A stretch of 30,755 bases of DNA. Origin: DATIUV01 sp049322755. Lineage in GTDB: Bacteria > Pseudomonadota > Gammaproteobacteria > Burkholderiales > UBA6910. Position numbers and translations under genes: made by a program. The DNA is taken from positions 1 through 30,755 of the forward strand of contig JBMOQX010000068.1 of the NCBI GenBank assembly GCA_049322755.1. Reading direction: 5' to 3'. The notes beneath the pieces are model-generated. The model was not told the origin of the DNA and did not search any database. It was given only the letters and a program-made list of their open reading frames with translations. Of the stretch, positions 6,855 through 14,337 are shown in pieces. Within the stretch, counting starts at the first letter, position 1, and the number at the start of each line of letters is the position of its first letter.

Positions 6855-7787
6855 ATGAAGGCCATCCGCATCCACACCTACGGCGACGCCGGCGTGCTCC
6901 GGCTCGACGACGTGCCGGTGCCCGCCATCGCCGACGACGAAGTGCTGATCCGCGTCCGCGCCGCCGGCGTGAACCCGGTGGACTGGAAGATCCGCGAGGG
7001 CTGGCTCAAGGATTTCATCCCGCACCGGCTGCCGCTGATACCCGGATGGGACGTCTCCGGCACGGTGGAGAAGGCGGGCGCGGGCGTCGACGGCTTCCTG
7101 CCCGGCGACGAGGTCTACACCCGGCCCGACATCGCCCGGGACGGCGGCTATGCGGAATACATCGCCGTGAAGGCCGACGAAGTGGCGGCGAAGCCGGTGC
7201 GCCTGGCCCCCGTGGAGGCGGCGTCGATCCCGCTGGCGGGCATCACCGCGTGGTGGTCGCTGGTGGACGTGGCCGACATCCAGCCCGGCCAGCGGGTGCT
7301 GATCCACGCCGCCGCCGGCGGCGTCGGTTCGCTCGCCGTGCAGATCGCCAAGGCCCGCGGCGCGCGGGTGGTGGCCACCTGCTCGCCGCGCAACGCCGAC
7401 CTGGTGAAGTCGCTCGGCGCCGACGAGCTGGTGAACTACCGGGCGGTGGATTTCACGCGCTCGATGCTGCCGGTGGACGTGGTGTTCGACACCGTCGGCG
7501 GCCAGACCCAGGAGGCGTCGTGGGCGGTGCTCAAGCCCGGCGGGCTGCTGGTGTCCATCGTCGTTCCGCCGCAGGAGGAACGGGCCCGCGCGCTGGGGGT
7601 GCGCAGCGCGTTCGTCTTCATCCAGCCCAGCGCCCGCATCCTGCGGGAACTGGCGCAGCTGATCGACACCGGCACAGTGCAGCCGGTGCTGGGCGCCACC
7701 TTCCCGCTCGCCAAGGCGGCCGACGCCCAGCGCCTGAGCCAGACCGGGCACGCCCGCGGCAAGATCGTCCTCACGGTCGCGTCCTGA
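6855..7787 (+). CDS. NADP-dependent quinone-oxidoreductase-like MDR protein
   Basis: The 310-aa protein belongs to the medium-chain dehydrogenase/reductase superfamily, zinc-independent quinone reductase branch. The N-terminal GroES-like domain carries VLIRVRAAGVNPVDWKIREG and PGWDVSGTVEKAGAGV. The Rossmann domain has the nucleotide loop AAAGGVGSLAVQIAK near residues 152-166, and the C-terminus has the ARGKIVLTV ending typical of the family. Zinc ligands are absent. Such enzymes reduce quinones or alpha,beta-unsaturated ketones with NADPH. ATG 6855 gives the canonical MKAIRIHTYG start; an upstream in-frame start would overlap the lipoprotein gene. The next gene begins 1 nt after its stop. Confidence 0.92.
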   Translation: MKAIRIHTYGDAGVLRLDDVPVPAIADDEVLIRVRAAGVNPVDWKIREGWLKDFIPHRLPLIPGWDVSGTVEKAGAGVDGFLPGDEVYTRPDIARDGGYAEYIAVKADEVAAKPVRLAPVEAASIPLAGITAWWSLVDVADIQPGQRVLIHAAAGGVGSLAVQIAKARGARVVATCSPRNADLVKSLGADELVNYRAVDFTRSMLPVDVVFDTVGGQTQEASWAVLKPGGLLVSIVVPPQEERARALGVRSAFVFIQPSARILRELAQLIDTGTVQPVLGATFPLAKAADAQRLSQTGHARGKIVLTVAS

Positions 7788-7788
7788 C

Positions 7789-8364
7789 GTGCGCATCCTG
7801 GGCCTGCTCGAGTTCGGCAGCATCGTGGTCGGCGTCATCGCCATGATCGCCGCCCAGTTCTTCGGCCTGCCCAAGGGCTTCAACCTCGGCATTTTCCTGG
7901 TGGGTGCGGGCATTGCGCTGGGCGGGCTCGAGTCGGTGCTTACGCGGCAGATGGGGTTCCGCATTTCCGGCGACGGCGGCGACGCCTACGCCGGCGCGCC
8001 GGCCTTCGTCTGGGGGCTGATGGTGCTGATGATCGGCGCCGCCATCATGGCGCTGGCGTACGTGCGCGCCGAGGGCACGATGCGGCCGGTCATGGATTTC
8101 CTGGTACGCAATCCGCTGGTGCTGGTGGCCGCCGCCGGCTTCCTGCTGGCCGGCACCGGCGCGCTGCTGGTGCTCAATCCCCAGCGCCGCAGCCACTGGG
8201 CATGGAAGCTGTTCGTGCGCGCGCCGCAGCTCTTCGCGGGCCTCGCGCTGATCCTGGCGGGGCTGGCGGTGATCGGCGGCGGCGTGTGGCAGCGCTTCGA
8301 CGCGCCCGGATTCGAGCGCGCCGTGAAGCCGGTGTACGACCAGGTCAACAAACTGCGTTTTTGA
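7789..8364 (+). CDS. Four-helix inner membrane protein of unknown function
   Basis: The 191-aa product starts at GTG 7789, one base after the oxidoreductase stop, which implies translational coupling. It has four or five hydrophobic helices (residues about 5-25, 34-48, 70-95, 104-125 and 140-160). A short loop containing RISGDGGDAYAGAPA lies between helices two and three. The C-terminus VKPVYDQVNKLRF is amphipathic. I do not recognise a named family. Its position behind a quinone-oxidoreductase-like gene is the only functional hint. Confidence 0.75.
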   Translation: MRILGLLEFGSIVVGVIAMIAAQFFGLPKGFNLGIFLVGAGIALGGLESVLTRQMGFRISGDGGDAYAGAPAFVWGLMVLMIGAAIMALAYVRAEGTMRPVMDFLVRNPLVLVAAAGFLLAGTGALLVLNPQRRSHWAWKLFVRAPQLFAGLALILAGLAVIGGGVWQRFDAPGFERAVKPVYDQVNKLRF

Positions 8365-8421
8365 GGGGAACGTCCGGCGCCGGCGGGCGTCGAACCGCGA
8401 TCCCGTCCCGGGTCCCTGCCG

Positions 8422-9612
8422 ATGCGCATCCTTCTGGTCGTCCTGGCGCTGGGCGCCATGGCCGGCGCCGCGGTGGCCATGGCGGCGGCGCCCCAAGCCG
8501 CCGCCTGCGTTCCCTCCGCCACCTGGCGTGTCCCCGGCGGCGACTCCGCCGCGCTCACCACCGGCGAGGTCCTGGCGCGGATCCAGGGCAGCCGCGTCGT
8601 GCTGCTGGGCGAAACCCACGACAACGCCGAGCATCATCGCTGGCAGCTCGCCATGCTGGCGGCATTGCACGCGCGCCAGCCCGATCTGGTGCTGGGACTC
8701 GAGATGTTCCCGCGGCGCGTGCAGCCGGTGCTGGACCGCTGGGTGGCGGGCGAGCTCACCGAAGCCGAGTTCCTGCGGCAGGCGCAATGGCAGAAGGTCT
8801 GGCGTTTCGACCCCGCGCTGTACCTGCCGCTGTTCCATTTCGCCCGCATGAACCGGCTGCCGATGGTGGCGCTCAACGTCGAGCAGCGCCTGATCCGCGA
8901 CGTCGGCGACAACGGGTTCGAGCGGGTGGACGAAGCAAAGCGGGAAGGCGTGACCCGCCCGGCGCCGCCGCGGGCAGCGTATCTCGCCCGGCTGCGGCCG
9001 GTGTTCGACCAGCACCGGAGGGACGGCATCAGCGGCAAGGGCGGCGGCGATGCCGAGGCGCAATTCAACCGTTTCGTCGAATCGCAGCAGGTGTGGGACC
9101 GGGCCATGGCCCAGGGCATCGCCGACGCGCTCGCCCGGCATCCCGGCGCCACGGTGGTGGGGATCATGGGCAGCGGCCATATCGTCCACGGTCACGGGGT
9201 CCCGCACCAGCTGCGGGACCTGGGCGTGCAGCGGGTGGCGAGCCTGCTGCCGTGGGACGCGGACGATGACTGCGACGAACTGAAGAACGCCGGCATCGCC
9301 GACGCGGTGTTCGGCGTCGCGGCCCCGCCCCGGTCGGAGGCGGCCGCCGAGCGGCCGCGGCTCGGCGTCTGGCTGGATCCGGCGGAGGGCGGCGTCAAGG
9401 TCCGCGAGGTGGTGAAGGGCAGCGTCGCCGAGGCCTCGGGCCTCCAGGCCGACGACGTCATCACCGAGATCGCCGGCGCCGCCGCGCGGCAGCCCGCCGA
9501 CGTGAGCGGCGCCGTGCAGCGGCAGGCGCCCGGAACGTGGCTGCCGATCAAGGTGACCCGCGGCGGGCAGACGGTGGAGATCGTCGCCAAGTTTCCGCCG
9601 CCGGCGCGATGA
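8422..9612 (+). CDS. ChaN/TIKI-type protein with C-terminal PDZ domain
   Basis: The 396-aa protein has a signal sequence (residues 1-28, ending AAPQAAAC; Cys29 could be lipidated, but the lipobox is imperfect). A ChaN-like domain follows (residues about 45-290) with the diagnostic GETHDN at 63-68, GLEMFPRRVQPVLDRW, and GSGHIVHGHGVP around His253. ChaN in Campylobacter binds haem; the wider EreA/ChaN/TIKI fold includes metal-dependent proteases with GxxH-type motifs. Residues about 305-394 are a PDZ domain (RPRLGVWLDP, SVAEASGLQADDVITEI). It is probably periplasmic or outer-membrane associated. Its TGA overlaps the ATG of the M1-type peptidase gene (ATGA), so the two are co-translated. Whether it binds haem or cleaves peptides cannot be told from sequence. 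Confidence 0.87.
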   Translation: MRILLVVLALGAMAGAAVAMAAAPQAAACVPSATWRVPGGDSAALTTGEVLARIQGSRVVLLGETHDNAEHHRWQLAMLAALHARQPDLVLGLEMFPRRVQPVLDRWVAGELTEAEFLRQAQWQKVWRFDPALYLPLFHFARMNRLPMVALNVEQRLIRDVGDNGFERVDEAKREGVTRPAPPRAAYLARLRPVFDQHRRDGISGKGGGDAEAQFNRFVESQQVWDRAMAQGIADALARHPGATVVGIMGSGHIVHGHGVPHQLRDLGVQRVASLLPWDADDDCDELKNAGIADAVFGVAAPPRSEAAAERPRLGVWLDPAEGGVKVREVVKGSVAEASGLQADDVITEIAGAAARQPADVSGAVQRQAPGTWLPIKVTRGGQTVEIVAKFPPPAR

Positions 9613-11606
9613 CGCGGCTCGCGGCGCTGCTGGTGCTCGCCGGCGCCGCGGCGCTGTGCCGGGCGGCGCCCGTCGCCAGCGACCTGGACGTGAAAGTCGA
9701 TCCGGAGCGCCGGACGCTGGCGGGCGTGGCGCGCCTGACGATCGACGTTCCGGGCCCGGCGGTGCTGCGTCTGGGCGAGCGCTTCACGCCCGAGGCGGCG
9801 ACGCTCGACGGCAAGCCGCTTCCCGCGCCGGCGCGGCGCGACGGTCTGCTGCTGTGGCAACTGCCCGCCACCGGCGCGGCGCGGGTCGTGGAAATGAAAT
9901 GGCGCGGCGAACTGGCGCCGCTGGACACCGCGCTCGATCACCGGGACACGTTGCGCCACGCGCTGCCGGTGGCCGGCGCCGAGGGCACGTTCCTGCCCTC
10001 CGCCAGCGCCTGGTATCCCGACATCGCGGGCCAGCCGCTCGGCTATCGGCTGCGCCTGTCGCTGCCGGCCGACCAGCGCGGCCTCGTGGCGGGGCGCCTT
10101 GCCCGCGAGGAGCAGCGCGACCACGACTATCGCGCGACCTTCGAGTTTTCCCGCCCGGCGGAAGGCATCGACCTGATGGCCGGTCCCTACCAGGTGCGCG
10201 AGCGCGTGATCCGCAGCGCCGCGGGCGGCGACATCCGGCTGCGCACCTATTTCCATCCGCGCATCGCCGATCTGGCGGACGGCTATCTCGACGCGCTCAA
10301 GGATTACTTCGATCTCTACGAGCGCTGGATCGGCCCGTACGCATTCAGCGAGTTCAGCGTCGTCTCCAGCCCGACGCCCACGGGGTTCGGCATGCCGACG
10401 CTCACCTATCTCGGCGTCGACGTGCTGCGCCTGCCGTTCATCAAGTCCACCTCGCTGGGCCACGAGGTGCTGCACAACTGGTGGGGCAACGGCGTTTACC
10501 CGGACTACCGTCGCGGCAACTGGGCCGAGGGGCTCACCACGTTCATGGCCGACTACGCGTTCAAGGAACGCACGGGCGAGGAGGCGGCGCGCGACATGCG
10601 GCTGTCGTGGCTGCGGGACTTCGCCGCGATTCCGGCCGGGCAGGACCGGCCGCTGGCCGAGTTCACCTCGCGCACCCACGGCACGTCCCAGATCGTGGGT
10701 TACCACAAGGCGGCGATGCTGTTCCTGATGCTGCGCGACCGGCTGGGGCGCGAAGCCTTCGACGCCGGCGTTCGCCGCTTCTGGGAGCAGCAGCGGTTCC
10801 GGAGCGCGTCGTGGGACGACTTGCGCCGCGCGTTTGAAGCCGCCAGCGGTGAAGACCTCGCGCCGTTCTTCGAGCAGTGGCTTACCCGGGCGGGCGCGCC
10901 CGAAGTCGCCCTCGTCGCGGCGGAGGCCGCCGCTGCCGCCGACGGCCACCGCGTTCGCGTGACCCTCGCCCAGCGCGCCCCCGCTTACGCGCTCCATGTT
11001 CCCGTGACATTGCGCGGCGCCGGTGGCGAGGAAACCGCGGTGCTCGAGCTGGCGGGCGAGCGCGCGAGCTTCGATCTGACGACGCGGTTGCGACCCGAGG
11101 CGGTGGTGCTGGATCCGCAGTTCCGGCTGTTGCGCCGGCTCGGTCCCGGCGAGGCGCCGCCGATCCTGCGCGATGCGATGGTGAATCCGCGCACCGCCAC
11201 GGTCGTCGCCGGCGGCGGCACGGACTTCGCGTCCGCGGCCGCGGCGCTGGCGCGACGGCTGCTGGACCATCCGGCGCCGCCGGTGGAGCGGGTGCCGGCC
11301 GGCGCGCCGGCGCTGCTGATCGGCACCCACGATGCCGTGGACGCCTGGCTGGCGGACAATGGCTGGCCCCCGCGGCCGCCGGAGGTGGGGCGGAAGGGGT
11401 CGGCCCAGGTCTGGACCGTGCGGCGCGGGGACGGTGCCGTCGCAGCGATCGTGTCGGCGCAGGACGCGGACGCGCTGGCGGCGGCCTCGCGGCCGCTGCC
11501 GCATTACGGGCGCCAGAGCTATCTGGTGTTCGAGGGTGGCCGCGCGCAGGTCAAAGGCGTCTGGCCGGCGCGGCCGCAGACGCTGGCGGTCAAGCCGGCG
11601 AGCTAA
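9609..11606 (+). CDS. Secreted M1-type metallopeptidase
   Basis: The 665-aa protein has a signal peptide (MTRLAALLVLAGAAALCRA, then PVAS). An N-terminal beta domain with M1 features (LDVKVDPERRTLAGVARLTI) is followed by a catalytic domain with zinc motif HEVLH at 285-289 and the third ligand Glu307 in NWAEGLTTFMADY. The spacing is HExxH-17-E, one residue shorter than the classical M1 spacing of 18. The usual GxMEN substrate loop is replaced by TGFGMPTLTYLG, lacking the canonical glutamate, so this belongs to a divergent M1-like group. The C-terminal 200 residues form a separate beta-rich region. ATG 9609 overlaps the ChaN-PDZ stop. Substrate unknown; activity plausible since all zinc ligands are present. 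It converges tail-to-tail on the dioxygenase remnant with a 4-nt overlap (CTAA). Confidence 0.88.
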   Translation: MTRLAALLVLAGAAALCRAAPVASDLDVKVDPERRTLAGVARLTIDVPGPAVLRLGERFTPEAATLDGKPLPAPARRDGLLLWQLPATGAARVVEMKWRGELAPLDTALDHRDTLRHALPVAGAEGTFLPSASAWYPDIAGQPLGYRLRLSLPADQRGLVAGRLAREEQRDHDYRATFEFSRPAEGIDLMAGPYQVRERVIRSAAGGDIRLRTYFHPRIADLADGYLDALKDYFDLYERWIGPYAFSEFSVVSSPTPTGFGMPTLTYLGVDVLRLPFIKSTSLGHEVLHNWWGNGVYPDYRRGNWAEGLTTFMADYAFKERTGEEAARDMRLSWLRDFAAIPAGQDRPLAEFTSRTHGTSQIVGYHKAAMLFLMLRDRLGREAFDAGVRRFWEQQRFRSASWDDLRRAFEAASGEDLAPFFEQWLTRAGAPEVALVAAEAAAAADGHRVRVTLAQRAPAYALHVPVTLRGAGGEETAVLELAGERASFDLTTRLRPEAVVLDPQFRLLRRLGPGEAPPILRDAMVNPRTATVVAGGGTDFASAAAALARRLLDHPAPPVERVPAGAPALLIGTHDAVDAWLADNGWPPRPPEVGRKGSAQVWTVRRGDGAVAAIVSAQDADALAAASRPLPHYGRQSYLVFEGGRAQVKGVWPARPQTLAVKPAS

Positions 11607-12249
11607 CCGCGCCGCGCCACGACGATGTCGAAGCGCCCGACGCGCTCGTCGTCGGCGGTGCGGGTGTCCAGCGCGACGATCAGGCTCTGCCGCGCCTTTT
11701 CATCGCCGACCCGGCTGAGCAGGAAATCGCGCTCGTTCTCCGGCGCTCCGGCAACGTACATCTGGGTCACCAGCGGCGCGATCCCGGCGCCGGTCACCGC
11801 GAAGTGGATGTGCGGCGCGCGGCCGGGATATGCCACCGGCTTGATGGTGCGGAAGCGAAGGCGCCGTCGGCGCCGGTAACGAACTCGCCGTAGCCCTGGA
11901 AGTTGGGATCGATGGGCGCGCGCTGGTCGTCGTGCTCGTGGTGATAGCGGCCGAACGCGTTGCACTGCCAGATCTCGATGCGCGCCCCCGCGACTGGCCG
12001 GCCTTGCGTGTCCAGTACCCGGCCCACCACGTTGGTGATCTCGCCCCGAGCGAGGCCGCTGCGGCCCTCGACGGTGACGAGATCGTTGTCGCGCTCCAGC
12101 GGCAGCCGCAGCGGATAAAACGGTCCGCGCGGCTGCCCCGGCGTGGCCCGCAGCGCCGCCAGCAGCTCCGCGGGCAACAGCGCCAGCGCGGACGCCGAGA
12201 AGCCCGCAGCGAGCAGCCGCCGTCGGGTCGGCTCGGGCATCGCCGCCAT
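11603..12249 (-). pseudogene. Tat-exported intradiol ring-cleavage dioxygenase, broken by a one-base frameshift
   Basis: Reading from ATG 12249, the protein has a twin-arginine signal (TRRRLLAAGFSASALALLPA), then intradiol dioxygenase sequence: GPFYPLRLPLERDNDL, VVGRVLDTQGRPVAGARIEI and WQCNAFGRYHHEHDD, ending in FVTGADGAF. There the frame is lost. The homologous continuation RFRTIKPVAYPGRAPHIHF, with the iron-binding His-x-His, sits in the next frame and runs to TAG at 11603. A single missing C between 11856 and 11857 (TTCGCTTC where TTCCGCTTC would restore frame) explains it. Corrected length is about 215 aa, with Tyr/Tyr/His/His ligands present. Intact relatives open catechol-type rings with Fe(III). 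The start overlaps the upstream PDZ gene's stop as TGATG. Either a recent mutation or a sequencing error. Confidence 0.85.
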
Positions 12250-13232
12250 CAGAGCGCCCTCTTGGTGCGCAGGTAGTCGGCGCGGTCCATGGACTTCACG
12301 GCGACGTCGTTGAGGGCGGCTCCCTGCAGCACCTTGAGCGTGACCGACACGCCGGCGGCGCCTTTCGCCCACAGCTTGCGGTAGAGCTCGGCATGGGTCG
12401 TCACCGGCTCACCGTCGATGGCGATGACGATGTCGTTGCGGCCGATGCCGGCCTTCGCCGCCGGTCCTTCCGGCGCGACGCGCACCACCACCAGCCGCCC
12501 GCCCACTTCCTCGGTCGAGAGGCCCAGCCAGGCACGCGGCGGCCCGGCGCGCTTGCCCTCGCGGGTGAGCTCCGCGAGGATCGGCTTCAGGACGTCGATC
12601 GGCACGAACATGTTGCCCGGAAACCGGTAGCCGGGCTCGATCGCGTCCGGGACCAGCAGCGAGCCGATGCCCAGCAGCTTGCCGTCCTTGCCGATCAGCG
12701 CTGCGCCGCCCCAGTTGCCGGCCGGCGGCGCGGTGAAAATGGCGTTCTCCAGCAGATATTCCCAGCTGCCGGTGAACGGGCGGCGCGATACCACCATGGC
12801 GCGGGTCGCGGCATCGGGGCCTCCGTAGCCGGCGATCAGCACGTCGTCGCGCTCCTTGAGGTTGGTGGCGTCGCCCATTTCCACTGCCGGCGCCGCCAAC
12901 GGGGTCACCGTGCGCACCAGCCCGAAACCCGTAGCGTGATCGTAGGCGACGACGTTGGCGGCGTGGGTCTTGCCGCCGGCGTCGGTGACCTGCACGCTGT
13001 CGGCCTCCAGCACCAGATAGCCGATGGTGAGGATCAGGCCGTCATTGCCGATGACAACGCCGCTGCCGTCGCGCTCGTCGCCCAGGTACGGAGCTGTGCG
13101 CGCATCGGGCAGGACGATGGTCTTCACCCGCACCACCGCGGCCAGGGGATTGGGGCCGTCCGCGGCGCGGGCGGGAACGGCAGCGGCGGCAAGCAGCGCC
13201 GCGGCGAGCAGCACGGCAGGCGATCGGAACAT
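12249..13232 (-). CDS. Periplasmic trypsin-like/PDZ protein with lost catalytic triad
   Basis: The 327-aa protein has a signal peptide (MFRSPAVLLAAALLAAAAVPARA), a trypsin-like double-barrel domain (residues about 30-225) and a C-terminal PDZ domain (about 235-315: RAWLGLSTEEVGGRLVVVRV, GPAAKAGIGRNDIVIAIDG). The layout is HtrA-like, but all three catalytic positions are changed. The TNxHVV block reads TIGYLV (69-74, no His), the DxxTDLA block reads DHATGFGL (98-105, Asp replaced by Gly), and GNSGG reads GNWGG with Trp174 in place of the serine. It is therefore probably a pseudoprotease that binds rather than cuts. ATG 13232 has a strong GGGAGG ribosome site 7 nt upstream. Its stop overlaps the dioxygenase start, forming a two-gene unit. 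Confidence 0.86.
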   Translation of the reverse strand: MFRSPAVLLAAALLAAAAVPARAADGPNPLAAVVRVKTIVLPDARTAPYLGDERDGSGVVIGNDGLILTIGYLVLEADSVQVTDAGGKTHAANVVAYDHATGFGLVRTVTPLAAPAVEMGDATNLKERDDVLIAGYGGPDAATRAMVVSRRPFTGSWEYLLENAIFTAPPAGNWGGAALIGKDGKLLGIGSLLVPDAIEPGYRFPGNMFVPIDVLKPILAELTREGKRAGPPRAWLGLSTEEVGGRLVVVRVAPEGPAAKAGIGRNDIVIAIDGEPVTTHAELYRKLWAKGAAGVSVTLKVLQGAALNDVAVKSMDRADYLRTKRAL

Positions 13233-13381
13233 GGCGGACCTCCCGGGATCAAGGCCCGCGTCGCGGCGCACCGGAAGGCTGCCGGAGCAAGCGCGGCGTG
13301 GTAGGAAATTAGGCTTTGACAATTCACGATAGTTCGCGCCCGCCGGCGTTGCAACTCGCCGTAGGCGGCGATCGAAGATTC

Positions 13382-13390
13382 TGAGAAAAT
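13382..13390 (+). promoter_or_regulatory. Extended -10 candidate for ttcA
   Basis: TGAGAAAAT fits TGn plus a -10 hexamer (GAAAAT, five of six to consensus) in an AT-rich island about 60 nt before ATG 13451. A TTGACA at 13316-13321 lies too far upstream to act as its -35. Moderate to weak support. Confidence 0.3.
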
Positions 13391-13450
13391 AAAGACTTGC
13401 GCGCGACCGGCGAGGCCGGCGCCCGGCTCCGCGATGCCACGGACAAGACC

Positions 13451-14305
13451 ATGCCGGCCCTTTCCCGCAGACAGATTTACGAAGACAACAAGCTGGCCAA
13501 GCGCCTGCGCCGCCTGACCGGCCAGGCCATCGCCGACTACGCCATGATCGAGCCCGGCGACCACGTCATGGTGTGCCTGTCGGGCGGCAAGGACAGCTAC
13601 ACCCTGCTCGACATCCTGCTGCACCTGCAGGAGAAGGCGCCGGTGCATTTCGAGCTCACTGCGGTCAACCTGGACCAGAAGCAGCCGGGCTTTCCGCAGC
13701 ACGTGCTGCCGGACTACCTGAAGTCGCGCGGTGTCCGCTTCCACATCGAGGAGCAGGACACCTACAGCGTGGTGAAGCGGGTGATCCCGGAGGGCAGGAC
13801 CACCTGCGGCCTGTGCTCGCGGCTGCGGCGCGGCATCCTTTACCGCGTCGCCGCGGAGATCGGCGCGACCAGGATCGCGCTGGGCCACCACCGCGACGAC
13901 ATCCTGGAGACGCTGTTCCTCAACATGTTCCACGCGGGGAAGCTCAAGGCCATGCCGCCCAAGCTGGTGTCCGACGACGGCCGCAACGTCGTGATCCGGC
14001 CGCTGGCCTACGTGAGCGAGCGCGACATCGCCGCCTACGCCCAGGCGCGCGCGTTCCCCATCATTCCCTGCAACCTGTGCGGCTCCCAGCCCAACCTGCA
14101 GCGCCAGGCGGTGAAGGAGATGCTGCGTGGCTGGGAGAAGCGTTTCCCCGGGCGCATCGAGACGCTGGCGCGCAGCGTGCAGAACGTGGTGCCGTCCCAT
14201 CTCGCCGACCGCGCGCTCTACGACTTCGCCGGCCTGCATCCCTCCGGCGAGCCGCTGCCCGACGGCGACCGGGCGTTCGACGCCGATGATATGACTGCTG
14301 CATAA
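13451..14305 (+). CDS. ttcA: tRNA 2-thiocytidine synthetase TtcA
   Basis: The 284-aa protein has the PP-loop ATPase motif SGGKDS at 44-49, the CxxC pair Cys119/Cys122 (TCGLCSRLRRG) and the later Cys207 (IIPCNLCGSQ). Together these are the three cysteines that bind the [4Fe-4S] cluster in TtcA. The segments ALGHHRDDILETLFLNMF and RPLAYVSERDI are also diagnostic. TtcA thiolates cytidine 32 of certain tRNAs using ATP and a sulfur donor; it acts in the cytoplasm. ATG 13451 is preferred; an in-frame TTG at 13397 would add 18 residues of non-conserved sequence. It is divergent from the PDZ pseudoprotease gene and followed 32 nt later by an alpha/beta hydrolase. Confidence 0.96.
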   Translation: MPALSRRQIYEDNKLAKRLRRLTGQAIADYAMIEPGDHVMVCLSGGKDSYTLLDILLHLQEKAPVHFELTAVNLDQKQPGFPQHVLPDYLKSRGVRFHIEEQDTYSVVKRVIPEGRTTCGLCSRLRRGILYRVAAEIGATRIALGHHRDDILETLFLNMFHAGKLKAMPPKLVSDDGRNVVIRPLAYVSERDIAAYAQARAFPIIPCNLCGSQPNLQRQAVKEMLRGWEKRFPGRIETLARSVQNVVPSHLADRALYDFAGLHPSGEPLPDGDRAFDADDMTAA

Positions 14306-14337
14306 CCGCCCGATGAACGTGGTGCCCCCCGCGACCT

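Noticed and set aside
9192..11504. Long minus-strand open frame (about 770 codons) opposite the M1 peptidase
   Set aside because: Antisense shadow of a well-supported gene, with Arg/His/Gln-rich composition and no motif or ribosome site.
13316..13321. TTGACA hexamer between the pseudoprotease gene and ttcA
   Set aside because: No -10 element 16-18 nt downstream on the plus strand; the region at that distance is GC-rich.
13397..13450. TTG start 18 codons upstream for ttcA
   Set aside because: The added residues are not TtcA-like, and the ATG at 13451 gives the normal N-terminus MPALSRRQIYEDNKLAKRL.
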